DNA of 64,000 nucleotides from Acinetobacter baylyi DSM 14961 = CIP 107474 (GTDB lineage Bacteria; Pseudomonadota; Gammaproteobacteria; Pseudomonadales; Moraxellaceae): the NCBI RefSeq assembly GCF_000368685.1, contig NZ_KB849626.1:62001-126000 (forward strand), written 5' to 3'. The translations under genes and the position numbers were made by a program. Within the stretch, counting starts at the first letter, position 1. Each line of letters opens with the position of its first letter. The notes beneath the pieces are model-generated. The model was given only the letters and a program-made list of their open reading frames with translations. It was not told the origin of the DNA and did no database searches. This document shows positions 45,982 to 54,538 of the stretch, in pieces.

Positions 45982-46803
45982 TTAACTGATTTTATAATCA
46001 ATAATGACAGGCGCATGGTCGCTATACCATTCATCTCGATAAACCCAGGCATTTACAGTACGCGTTTTCCAGTCGGGTGAGCAGGCATGGTAGTCGATAC
46101 GCCACCCTACATTTTTGGCCCGCGCTTGTCCGCGGTTTGACCACCATGAGTACAGCTCTGCCTCAGGGCGAACCTCACGAAAAGTATCGACATAACCGAG
46201 TTCATCATAAATATGATCGAGCCATGCACGTTCGTGCGGTAAACAGCCCGACGACTTTTGATTGCCCGACCAGTTTTTAATATCAATACGTTTATGGACG
46301 ATATTATAGTCACCACAGACAATGATCGATTTATTTTCATCACGCCATTGTTTTAAAATTTGTGCATATTTTTCTAAAAAAACATCTTTACGTGCTTGAG
46401 CTTCATCGCCAGATGAACCCGAAGGCAAATATAACGAACAGATGTAAGCCGGCTGATTCAGACCTAAATCAAACTCTGCTGCAATAAAGCGGCCTTGCGA
46501 ATCGGCTAGCTCAAAACCCAGTCCATCCTGCACCGACTTAAAGGGAATCCGACTATAAATGGCTGTACCTGCATAGCCTGCACGTTCGGCAGGAAAGAGA
46601 TGCGTGTACCAGCCTTCTGGTTTAAACTTGTCTGTCCACTGTGCATGAGTAATACGACTTTCCTGCATGCAAATTACATCTGCTTCGGATTTTTCGAGCC
46701 ATTCGAGCAGCCCTTTGGTCACAGATGAACGTAAGCCATTTACGTTGATGGAAACCACACGTAAAATTTTTACATCACTTGGATAGCTATCCTTTGGTAT
46801 CAT
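45982..46803 (-). CDS. crc: Crc / exodeoxyribonuclease III family protein
   Basis: 273 residues from ATG 46803. ExoIII-fold (endonuclease/exonuclease/phosphatase superfamily): [65 protein letters not shown]. Position next to pyrE and motifs DIKNW, ERAW and GWRxDY match Crc, the catabolite-repression cofactor of Hfq known from Pseudomonas and Acinetobacter. Unlike Pseudomonas Crc, the catalytic Glu, Asp-Asn (GDYN), Asp and His are all retained, so nuclease activity is possible. The divergent pyrE start is only 38 bp away. Confidence 0.87.
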   Translation of the reverse strand: MIPKDSYPSDVKILRVVSINVNGLRSSVTKGLLEWLEKSEADVICMQESRITHAQWTDKFKPEGWYTHLFPAERAGYAGTAIYSRIPFKSVQDGLGFELADSQGRFIAAEFDLGLNQPAYICSLYLPSGSSGDEAQARKDVFLEKYAQILKQWRDENKSIIVCGDYNIVHKRIDIKNWSGNQKSSGCLPHERAWLDHIYDELGYVDTFREVRPEAELYSWWSNRGQARAKNVGWRIDYHACSPDWKTRTVNAWVYRDEWYSDHAPVIIDYKIS

Positions 46804-46841
46804 GCGCAAGTTTGACCTCAATTGATGAATCTGGAGCACCT

Positions 46842-47492
46842 ATGACAACGCCATCGTCTTTTAACCCGCAAGCCTTTATCGAACTCGCGTTATCACGCGG
46901 TGTGCTTAAATTTGGTGAGTTTACCTTAAAATCAGGGCGTGTTAGTCCGTATTTTTTTAACGCAGGTTTGTTAAACGATGGTGAGGCATTGTCACTTTTG
47001 GCGCAAGGTTATGCCGATCAATTGATGCAATGTCAGCATGTCGACGTCATTTTTGGGCCTGCATACAAAGGTATTCCATTTGTGGCTGCAACGGCAGTGG
47101 CATTATCACAACTGCATGCTAAGAGTGTGCCTTGGGGCTTTAACCGTAAAGAAGCCAAAGATCATGGTGAAGGCGGTGTGTTGGTCGGTGCATCGGTTGA
47201 GGGCAAAAAAGTCTGGATCATCGATGATGTCATCACTGCGGGCACAGCCATTCGTGAAGTAGTGACTATCTTGAAAAATGCGGGCGCAACCATTGCGGGT
47301 GTGCTGGTGGCGCTGGATCGTCAGGAACGTGGTCAGGGCCAATTATCCGCTATTCAGGAAGTTCAACAAGAACTTGAGATTCCTGTACATGCATTGATTA
47401 CCATGAAAGACTTAATGAATTATCTTGATGCGAAAGGCGAAACACAGGCGTTGGCTAAAATGGAAGATTATCGTCTGAAATACGGCATCTGA
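46842..47492 (+). CDS. pyrE: Orotate phosphoribosyltransferase
   Basis: Makes OMP from orotate and PRPP in pyrimidine synthesis. 216 residues from ATG 46842 with GGAG upstream. [43 protein letters not shown] (flexible catalytic loop) and [16 protein letters not shown] (PRPP motif) are all visible. A frame open from 46779 upstream overlaps crc and is not PyrE-like. Confidence 0.97.
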   Translation: MTTPSSFNPQAFIELALSRGVLKFGEFTLKSGRVSPYFFNAGLLNDGEALSLLAQGYADQLMQCQHVDVIFGPAYKGIPFVAATAVALSQLHAKSVPWGFNRKEAKDHGEGGVLVGASVEGKKVWIIDDVITAGTAIREVVTILKNAGATIAGVLVALDRQERGQGQLSAIQEVQQELEIPVHALITMKDLMNYLDAKGETQALAKMEDYRLKYGI

Positions 47493-47497
47493 TTTCA

Positions 47498-47531
47498 AGT
47501 GAAAAAGGAAGCACAAGCTTCCTTTTTCACT
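47498..47531 (+). terminator. Hairpin terminator after pyrE
   Basis: AGTGAAAAAGGAAGC-ACAA-GCTTCCTTTTTCACT, a 15-bp perfect stem 6 bp after the pyrE stop. The T-run lies within the stem, not after it. Confidence 0.75.
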
Positions 47532-47622
47532 AAGGTGCGATTATCTAAAATTATAAAAATAAATCATCCCATTTGATCTGGTTTGTCAAAAATTTGCCAT
47601 CGTCAAAATCCCAGAATTTTAT

Positions 47623-47643
47623 AAAGTGAATTTTACTCACTTT
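47623..47643. promoter_or_regulatory. MetR-like operator candidate before mesX
   Basis: AAAGTGA-N7-TCACTTT inverted repeat, containing TGAA-N5-CTCA, one base from the known MetR box TGAA-N5-TTCA. It lies about 80 bp before mesX, which fits a methionine-biosynthesis control site. Confidence 0.45.
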
Positions 47644-47720
47644 TGTGTGAAACTAAATCATTTTTATTCATCTTTTGATTGCGGTATAAATATCCCCATA
47701 GAGATAAGGGGCAAATCACA

Positions 47721-48746
47721 ATGAGTCAGACATTTGAATTTTCGATTAAAAGTATTCGTTTTGATGAAGACTATCGTCCTTCAGACAACACACGTATTAC
47801 CACCAACTTTGCCAATTTAGCTCGGGGCGAAAGTCGCCAAGAGAATCTGCGTAATACGTTGAATATGATTAATAATCGATTTAATGCTTTGGCAGATTGG
47901 GATAACCCGAATGGCGATCGTTACGCTGTTGAGCTGGATATTATTTCGGTAGATATTGATGTTGAAGGCAATGGTGAGACTTTCCCAACCATCGAAATCT
48001 TAAAAACCAATATTATTGACTATAAAAACAATCAACGTATTGAAGGGATTGTAGGCAATAACTTTTCTTCGTATGTTCGTGATTACGATTTTAGCGTTTT
48101 ACTATTAGAACATAATAAAAATCAGGCAAAATTTAGTACGCCAGAAAACTATGGCGAACTTCATGGCAAGATTTTTAAATCTTTTGTTAATTCAAATACA
48201 TTTAACGATAACTTTAGTAAACAGCCTGTGATTTGTCTGAGTGTTTCAACGACCAAGACATACCATCGAACTACAAATCAACATCCTGTATTGGGTGTGG
48301 AATATCAGCAAGATGCCTATTCTTTAACTGATGAATATTTTGCGAAAATGGGCTTAAAAGTTCGTTATTTTATGCCGAAAAATAGCGTTGCACCTTTGGC
48401 ATTTTATTTCCGTGGAGATTTGCTCAGTGATTACACCGATCTCGAGTTGATCGGAACCATCAGTACCATGGAAACCTTTCAAAAGATTTATCGTCCAGAA
48501 ATTTACAATGCAAATTCTGTGGCTGGACAGATTTATCAACCCAGCTTGAAACATCAGGATTTCTCGTTGACGCGTATCGTGTATGACCGTGAAGAACGTA
48601 GTCAGTTGGCAATTAAACAAGGTAAATGGACGGAAGAACACTTCATGAAGCCTTACCAAAGCATTCTTGAGCGCTGGGCTGCCAATTACGTTGATACGAG
48701 TTTTTCAGATAAAAAGTATTCTGAAAAAAACTGTGCTGCTGTTTAA
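47721..48746 (+). CDS. mesX: MesX (DUF1852), accessory to methionine synthase MesD
   Basis: 341 residues from ATG 47721 with AAGGGG upstream; an earlier frame start at 47679 lacks support. DUF1852-type sequence: FEFSIKSIRFDEDYRPSDNTRITTNFANLARGE at the start, then a mostly beta/helix mix without signal peptide. In Acinetobacter baylyi a DUF1852 protein (MesX) is reported to be required for the folate-independent methionine synthase MesD; the directly following gene is MesD, so the pair is preserved here. Its biochemical role is not settled. Confidence 0.88.
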   Translation: MSQTFEFSIKSIRFDEDYRPSDNTRITTNFANLARGESRQENLRNTLNMINNRFNALADWDNPNGDRYAVELDIISVDIDVEGNGETFPTIEILKTNIIDYKNNQRIEGIVGNNFSSYVRDYDFSVLLLEHNKNQAKFSTPENYGELHGKIFKSFVNSNTFNDNFSKQPVICLSVSTTKTYHRTTNQHPVLGVEYQQDAYSLTDEYFAKMGLKVRYFMPKNSVAPLAFYFRGDLLSDYTDLELIGTISTMETFQKIYRPEIYNANSVAGQIYQPSLKHQDFSLTRIVYDREERSQLAIKQGKWTEEHFMKPYQSILERWAANYVDTSFSDKKYSEKNCAAV

Positions 48747-48769
48747 CTTAAGATAGAAGATTATTGATT

Positions 48770-49798
48770 ATGAAACGTGTATTACCGACATCAACTGCTG
48801 GCAGCCTACCAAAACCGTCTTGGATTGCAGAACCTGAAAAACTATGGTCACCTTGGAAACTAGAAGGCGCTGATCTTGCACAAGGCAAACGCGATGCATT
48901 GTTAGTGTCTTTACAAGAACAGTTGCATGCTGGCATTGATATCGTGAGTGATGGTGAGCAAACCCGTCAACATTTCGTGACCACCTTTATTGAACATCTT
49001 GATGGTGTTGATTTTGCAAAGCGTGAAACCGTTCGAATTCGTAATCGTTATGATGCCAGTGTACCAACGGTTGTCGGTGCGGTATCTCGTCAGAAGCCAG
49101 TATTTGTGGAAGATGCCAAGTTCTTGCGTCAACAAACCACACAACCAATCAAATGGGCGTTACCGGGCCCAATGACTATGATTGATACCCTTTACGATGC
49201 GCATTACAAAAGTCGTGAAAAACTGGCTTGGGAATTTGCCAAAATTCTCAATCAGGAAGCTTTAGAATTAGAAGCAGCGGGCGTGGACATTATTCAGTTT
49301 GATGAGCCTGCATTTAACGTATTTTTTGATGAAGTCAATGATTGGGGTGTCGCTACGCTTGAGCGTGCGCTTGAAGGACTCAAATGTGAAACGGCTGTCC
49401 ACATCTGTTATGGCTATGGTATTAAAGCCAACACCGATTGGAAAAAGACACTCGGTTCAGAATGGCGTCAATATGAAGAGGCCTTTCCGAAGTTACAACA
49501 GTCCAAAATCGACATTATTTCACTCGAATGCCATAACTCTCGCGTGCCGATGGATCTGATTGAACTGATTCGTGGTAAAAAAGTCATGGTGGGTGCGATT
49601 GATGTTGCAACCAATACTATTGAGACACCTGAAGAAGTGGCAGATACCTTGCGTAAGGCTCTTCAATTTGTGGATGCAGATAAACTCTACCCATCAACCA
49701 ACTGTGGTATGACACCGCTTTCTCGTGATGTTGCAAGAGGCAAGTTACAGGCATTGAGTGCTGGTGCGGAAATTATCCGTCGCGAACTTTCTGCTTAA
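48770..49798 (+). CDS. mesD: Folate-independent methionine synthase MesD (MetE C-domain-like)
   Basis: Methylates homocysteine without methyltetrahydrofolate, by a MetE-like zinc domain. 342 residues, equal to the C-terminal half of MetE. The zinc-ligand pattern is complete: H-x-C in AVHICYGYG, Glu in ISLECHNS and Cys in STNCGMTPLSRD. GSLPKPSWI and DGEQTRQHFVTTF are the substrate-binding N-terminal part. ATG 48770 is used; a TTG six bases upstream is possible. The methyl donor is not known from sequence. Confidence 0.88.
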   Translation: MKRVLPTSTAGSLPKPSWIAEPEKLWSPWKLEGADLAQGKRDALLVSLQEQLHAGIDIVSDGEQTRQHFVTTFIEHLDGVDFAKRETVRIRNRYDASVPTVVGAVSRQKPVFVEDAKFLRQQTTQPIKWALPGPMTMIDTLYDAHYKSREKLAWEFAKILNQEALELEAAGVDIIQFDEPAFNVFFDEVNDWGVATLERALEGLKCETAVHICYGYGIKANTDWKKTLGSEWRQYEEAFPKLQQSKIDIISLECHNSRVPMDLIELIRGKKVMVGAIDVATNTIETPEEVADTLRKALQFVDADKLYPSTNCGMTPLSRDVARGKLQALSAGAEIIRRELSA

Positions 49799-49824
49799 TT
49801 GATCGCAAGATTATGCTGGATAAG

Positions 49825-49866
49825 ACTGGTAAGAATGGATGAATATTCCCAACTTACCAGTTTTTA
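49825..49866 (+). terminator. Terminator of mesX-mesD
   Basis: ACTGGTAAG ... CTTACCAGT nine-base-pair stem with a 19-base loop, then TTTTT. Confidence 0.75.
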
Positions 49867-49883
49867 AGTTTGAGTCTAAAGCG

Positions 49884-49911
49884 TGAGTCAATTGAGCTAT
49901 GAATTGACTCA
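49884..49911. promoter_or_regulatory. Inverted repeat before flavin reductase gene
   Basis: TGAGTCAATT-N8-AATTGACTCA, a perfect 10-bp inverted repeat. Its right arm contains TTGACT, a possible -35 element, so it looks like an operator over the promoter of the following gene. Confidence 0.45.
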
Positions 49912-49986
49912 GATGATGTAATGACCTGATAGAATTGCGTAATTGGCCCCGAATGAAAAATCAGGATTAAAGTAAGGAGCGAGGTG

Positions 49987-50490
49987 ATGATTGAAACAAC
50001 AGACTTTAGAAATGCAATGTCCTTATTGAGCAGTGCAGTCAGTGTTGTCACTACAGCAGGTTTAGCGGGTCGTTATGGCTTTACTGCATCTGCGGTATGC
50101 AGTGTCACAGATACGCCTCCGACATTGCTGGTATGTATGAATCAGTCATCTAGCTCACATATGCATTTTGTAGAAAACAAGATTTTAACCGTGAATGTGC
50201 TTAGTGCGCAGCATCAGCAGCTTTCCAATGTTTTTTCATCTAAGCTTAGTCCAGAAGAACGTTTTAAACATGGCATCTGGACAGAACTTGAAACGGGTGC
50301 GCCTGTACTCAATGATGCCCTGGTCAGTTTTGATTGTGAGATTGAGCAAATCCAGCAAGTGGGCACACATACCATTTTTATTTGTCCGATTGTGGCGATT
50401 CAACAGAATCAACATCACCAGAGTCTGGTGTATTTTAATCGGGGCTATCACCATGTCGGACATAGTCTAGAACAGATTGAAGTGGCTTAA
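49987..50490 (+). CDS. Flavin reductase (HpaC/RutF-like)
   Basis: 167 residues starting behind AAGGAG, MIETTDFRNAMSLLSSAVSVVTTAG. The family pattern GRYGFTASAVCSVTDTPPTLLVCMN is the flavin-binding part; the end YFNRGYHHVGH is conserved. It uses NAD(P)H to make reduced FMN or FAD. Its place next to mesXD suggests it may supply reduced flavin to that oxygen-dependent system; it has its own promoter region and terminator-separated transcript. Confidence 0.88.
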   Translation: MIETTDFRNAMSLLSSAVSVVTTAGLAGRYGFTASAVCSVTDTPPTLLVCMNQSSSSHMHFVENKILTVNVLSAQHQQLSNVFSSKLSPEERFKHGIWTELETGAPVLNDALVSFDCEIEQIQQVGTHTIFICPIVAIQQNQHHQSLVYFNRGYHHVGHSLEQIEVA

Positions 50491-50536
50491 TTTTATTTTG
50501 ATTACATCTACAGACTATAGGTCTTAAGATAAGTTT

Positions 50537-50749
50537 CTAAGCATTTTGTTTGAGTGTTTCGAGCATATCTGCGTCGGGATCATAAGTGGAATCGACCTCT
50601 TTAATGATGGCTTGACCTACTATGATTTGAGTCCCATTAAAGCTCATGGTTGGTGAACCGTAAAGTGTCCACCCCTGATTGAGTGCTTTACTGACGCGTG
50701 CGCAAAATTGCGCATCATCTGGACCTGTTAAATATCGATAGAGCTTCAT
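50537..50749 (-). CDS. DUF1737-domain protein
   Basis: 70 residues from ATG 50749 (MKLYRYLTGPDDAQFC). It contains the DUF1737 pattern VSKALNQGWTLYGSPTMSFNGTQIIVGQAIIKEV. A longer frame begins at 50803 but the added part is low-complexity. Function unknown. Confidence 0.8.
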   Translation of the reverse strand: MKLYRYLTGPDDAQFCARVSKALNQGWTLYGSPTMSFNGTQIIVGQAIIKEVDSTYDPDADMLETLKQNA

Positions 50750-50972
50750 TCTGGAATCGCTTGTAGTATTTACAACAATCATAAAATATTTAAAAGAAAA
50801 CATTAAACTTAATTCAGCTCAAATCAGTCAATTTTTATTTACATAATGAGTAGCGGTTACTTGTACTTAGTAGCATAGCAGTAATTATTTAATAAGCTGA
50901 TTTAAATAGACATTATATTTATTTTGATAATCTGAAACGTAGCCAGATTTTCGCGCTGATTTATAATCATAG

Positions 50973-51003
50973 AGTCGCTTTTAGACATATTCTAAAAGCG
51001 ACT
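50973..51003. terminator. Hairpin downstream of DUF4394 gene
   Basis: AGTCGCTTTTAGA-CATAT-TCTAAAAGCGACT, a perfect 13-bp stem 15 bp after the gene at 51019. No T-run follows on the minus strand; it may still stop transcription or protect the mRNA end. Confidence 0.5.
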
Positions 51004-51018
51004 TGAAGGCTTTACCGA

Positions 51019-52716
51019 TTATTTTAGTAAAATTGCCAGATCGATCAGTGGCGCTGTACTCGATGTACCAATCGTGGATGCTGCCACATTCGGCGTGCCA
51101 TCAACGCTGACCGCTGCACGTGCACGGGTGTCACTTGTAGTCGACGTGTTGAGATCAACCCGATATAGCACAGAAGGTCCCATGCTTCCCGCAACTGTTG
51201 CAAGTGCCAGACCGTTATCACCCCCTGCAATATCAAAGCCGTTATTGGTGCCTAGAGTAATACCTAACCCACCAATTCGATTAATCGTACCGTTGTTTGG
51301 CGGGTCTTGTTTGACCAGTGTTTGATTGCTCTGATCCAGATCAAATAGTTCGGTTGCAACGCCGCTGATTGCGGTTTTAAAGCTGTTGGTATACGCCGCT
51401 GCCGTTACAATTGCACCCGCAATGCCGTTAATGTCACCGTCTTTAATGGTTTCGCCCGTATCGACATTAATACGTAAGCTTTGCCCAGTGTTACTGATCA
51501 CGCGCAAGCGATCGGCCGCAGGGTTAAAGTCGACTGCAAATGAAGTGCCTTGTAGACTGCTGTAACTACTGCCATTAGCGGGCTTTAAAGCACTCACTAG
51601 TGTTGCAAGGCCAGTATCTGTATTGATGGTATACAAATTGGCTTTGTTGGTCAGACCATATAGCACACCAGATTTATCGGTGGTGGTGCGTAGTCGGTAA
51701 TCAATACCAATAAACTTCTCATCAACCTGTACGCCTGTAATCGAACGCTCTGTAACATTGTTTGGCGTGCTCAACGAGAACACCACCAGTTTGTTATTGG
51801 CATTTAAACCGATACCTGAGGCGGTGCTATCTTTGGCACGTTTAAGTGCCAATCCGCGAATGCCTGAAGTGTTGAAGTTATTGGCCAGCGCCGCACTGTT
51901 AAATACGGCAGGATTACTGGTGCCGACGTTGCCGACATTGATTTGATACAGTTTATAGCTTCCTGCCGCTTTTAAGGCCGCATAGCCAACATTACTCACT
52001 GGGTCGATATCAAAACCGCTGCCACCTTGGAAATCCAGTCCTTCTGCAAGTCGTGCAGAAGTTCCCAGCGTACCCGCATTGGCGTTTTGCAAATAAATAC
52101 TGTCGGTGGTCTGGTCAATACTGAATAAGCGTGTGGTCGCGGTGCCTGCAAACGCATTGGTATAGGCAGCGGCAACAATCACTGGACTGCTGGTGGTCGG
52201 GTTGATGTCACCATCAGTGAAGGTCGCTCCAGTATCCACATTGATACGTAGATTTTGCCCAGTATTGGTGATCACGCGTAGGCGGTCAGCCACAGGGTTA
52301 AAGTTGACCGTGATGAGTTCGGGGTCACCATTGATTTTACTAAAAGATGCATTACCATCGCTGCTATCTGTCGGATCTGCACTGAGTTTTCGAAGGAAAG
52401 TGGCTACACCAGTGCTAGGATCAATGGTATACAGATTGCCTTGTAAACCAACTGCATAAAGTTTTTCATCTTTTGGGCGATAATCAATACCCACAAGCTG
52501 ATCATTGGCTTGAAGCATTGAGATTTTTTTTGATGACACGATTTGATCGGGTGTGTCGCGGTTCACAGAGGCGATGGAGCCATCTGCAGTTAAAATGATC
52601 GTATCTCCTGTAGCACTTGATGACATGCCATCATTGCTGTCAGAGTCCGAGTTGCATCCTGTAATCAAAAGGCAGCTTGCCGATGCAAGTGCCAAAGCCA
52701 ACATACTTTTTTTCAT
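51019..52716 (-). CDS. Lipoprotein with two DUF4394 domains
   Basis: 565 residues with a lipoprotein signal and lipobox LITGC (Cys21), then an Asp/Ser-rich linker. Two similar repeats follow (about 40-285 and 310-545). Each has VDxxxxIxNTGQxLRINVDTGxxxxDGDIN and AAAYTN blocks, giving a probable beta-propeller with periplasmic or surface location. It has no transporter neighbours and no known function. The duplication is internal, so it arose by tandem domain copying, not gene fusion with neighbours. Confidence 0.82.
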   Translation of the reverse strand: MKKSMLALALASASCLLITGCNSDSDSNDGMSSSATGDTIILTADGSIASVNRDTPDQIVSSKKISMLQANDQLVGIDYRPKDEKLYAVGLQGNLYTIDPSTGVATFLRKLSADPTDSSDGNASFSKINGDPELITVNFNPVADRLRVITNTGQNLRINVDTGATFTDGDINPTTSSPVIVAAAYTNAFAGTATTRLFSIDQTTDSIYLQNANAGTLGTSARLAEGLDFQGGSGFDIDPVSNVGYAALKAAGSYKLYQINVGNVGTSNPAVFNSAALANNFNTSGIRGLALKRAKDSTASGIGLNANNKLVVFSLSTPNNVTERSITGVQVDEKFIGIDYRLRTTTDKSGVLYGLTNKANLYTINTDTGLATLVSALKPANGSSYSSLQGTSFAVDFNPAADRLRVISNTGQSLRINVDTGETIKDGDINGIAGAIVTAAAYTNSFKTAISGVATELFDLDQSNQTLVKQDPPNNGTINRIGGLGITLGTNNGFDIAGGDNGLALATVAGSMGPSVLYRVDLNTSTTSDTRARAAVSVDGTPNVAASTIGTSSTAPLIDLAILLK

Positions 52717-53353
52717 GTTTTCATTCCAGTATTTTGTAGCATATGTAAAATTGGAGGTCGTGAGTAATTCATCATTGCAATGGACCTTTCCAATCGTTTT
52801 ATTTCCAAACTGTTTTAATTGTGTTTTGAATAAATCGTGAATGATTTATCACTATTAAGTTATGATTGTGATCAGGTTATGTAAACAAAATAATTATTTT
52901 TGATATAAGGTAATTGACGGTATAAACGTAATTCTTCACATCGAATTCACAGTTAATGTGGGTAAAAAGTAAACAGATAAGTGGCTGCTGCATATAAATA
53001 AAATATCAGACTCATCGTCTTTCTTTTTTGGGCGCAGAAAAGCTGATGCATCATCTGCTTAAAATTGAATCTCAAAAAATAACTAATTTTTGAATTGATG
53101 CTTATTCAAAAGAAAAATTGAAGATTCTTAAAATGAAATGCATGAAATGATATTTAATATTGATATATGAGGGGGCCTGAATCTAGAACAGGGATTAAAT
53201 CGAATTGATCAGGCATATATGCAAACCAAAAAAACAAGTATGAGAAAAATAGTTTCTATTACCCGTTTATCTTTTGTTTTTATGCTGCTGTTCAGCGTTG
53301 CCTTAAAAACTTCGTTATACTCTTGGCAAAATTAAACAGATGAGCGTCAGATT
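52717..53353. other. AT-rich intergenic region upstream of gshB
   Basis: About 640 bp. It contains the promoter region of the DUF4394 gene (minus strand) and, at its right end, a TATACT -10-like element at 53316-53321, about 32 bp before the gshB start. A 38-codon frame is listed separately as doubtful. Nothing else stands out. Confidence 0.5.
53219..53335 (+). CDS. Doubtful small hydrophobic ORF upstream of gshB
   Basis: 38 codons from ATG 53219: a basic start (MQTKKTSMRKIVS) then one hydrophobic helix (LSFVFMLLFSVALKTSLY). It resembles a small membrane peptide or a signal-like leader. The Shine-Dalgarno is weak, and the gshB -10-like element lies inside its last codons, so it may be chance. 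Confidence 0.22.
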   Translation: MQTKKTSMRKIVSITRLSFVFMLLFSVALKTSLYSWQN

Positions 53354-54298
53354 ATGCGTGTACTTGTCGTGATGGACCCGATTGAAAATGTAAATCTCAA
53401 AAAAGATTCCACCATGGCCATGCTTTGGGCTGCCAGCCGTCGCGGACATGAGTTGGGTTACGCATTACAGCACGATTTATATATCGATCAAGGTAGAGCA
53501 TTTGGTCTGATCTCACCTTTAAAAGTCTTTGAAGACTATCAGCATTATTATGAATTAGGAAACAAGCAAAAAGAATCATTGGCAGATTACGATGTGATCT
53601 TGATGCGTAAAGATCCACCATTTGATATGAACTTTGTGTATACCACCTATATTCTGGAACAGGCAGAACGCGAAGGCGCGTGGATTATTAATAAACCACA
53701 ATCACTACGTGACTGTAACGAAAAACTCTTTGCCACTCAGTTTCCAGAGTTGCAAGTACCCACACTGGTGACCTCTCAACAGAGCCTGATTCGTGAGTTC
53801 ATTCAAGAACACGGTGATGTGATTGTGAAACCGCTCGATGGTATGGGGGGAATGGGAATTTTTCGTCTATATCAAGATGGGGTGAACATTGGTTCAACCC
53901 TTGAAATGCTGACCGAAATGGGAACCTGTCCGATTATGGCACAGCGTTATATTCCTGAGATTGTAGAAGGGGATAAACGCATTTTGATGGTCAATGGTGA
54001 ACCAATCCCGTATTGTCTGGCGCGTATCCCGCAAAATGGCGAAGTACGTGGCAATCTGGCCGCGGGTGGGTTAGGTGAAGCCCGCCCACTGACCGAAAAT
54101 GACAAAATGATTGCTGCCAAGGTCGGGCCATATCTGCGTGACAAAGGTTTGGTATTTGTGGGACTTGATGTGATTGGAAATTATGTCACAGAAATCAATG
54201 TGACCAGCCCAACCTGTATCCGTGAAATTGATGCACAGTTTGGTACCTCAATTGCAGATACCTTATTTGATGTGCTTGAAGCAGGCCGTCAACACTAA
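53354..54298 (+). CDS. gshB: Glutathione synthetase
   Basis: ATP-grasp enzyme adding glycine to gamma-glutamylcysteine. 314 residues. VVMDPIENVNLKKDSTMAML at the N-terminus, VIVKPLDGMGGMGIFR, EIVEGDKRILMVNGEP and GLVFVGLDVIGNYVTEINVTSPTCIREID are GshB signatures. ATG at 53354; a long hairpin lies after the stop. It is unlinked to gshA. Confidence 0.96.
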   Translation: MRVLVVMDPIENVNLKKDSTMAMLWAASRRGHELGYALQHDLYIDQGRAFGLISPLKVFEDYQHYYELGNKQKESLADYDVILMRKDPPFDMNFVYTTYILEQAEREGAWIINKPQSLRDCNEKLFATQFPELQVPTLVTSQQSLIREFIQEHGDVIVKPLDGMGGMGIFRLYQDGVNIGSTLEMLTEMGTCPIMAQRYIPEIVEGDKRILMVNGEPIPYCLARIPQNGEVRGNLAAGGLGEARPLTENDKMIAAKVGPYLRDKGLVFVGLDVIGNYVTEINVTSPTCIREIDAQFGTSIADTLFDVLEAGRQH

Positions 54299-54308
54299 CA
54301 ATAATACA

Positions 54309-54352
54309 GCCCCCATATTGTGACTGACTCGAGTTTGTCACAATATGGGGGC
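54309..54352. terminator. Large perfect hairpin after gshB
   Basis: GCCCCCATATTGTGAC ... GTCACAATATGGGGGC, 16 paired bases with a 12-base loop. Only ATTT follows, so it is a strong structure with a weak T-run. It probably terminates gshB or protects the mRNA. Confidence 0.65.
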
Positions 54353-54538
54353 ATTTAAAAAATGAGTTTTTGCTTTTCATTCATTTAATATATTTTTTAT
54401 TGCAAAACAATCAAAAAACCCGATGCTTTATGTTGCAAACACGTGAAATAAGCTTTTCGTTATGTATGCTTTAGGATTAGAATAATCTGCTAAATAAATA
54501 CCCGTTATTTCCTTTGTTTTTGAGCTGAAGAATATACC

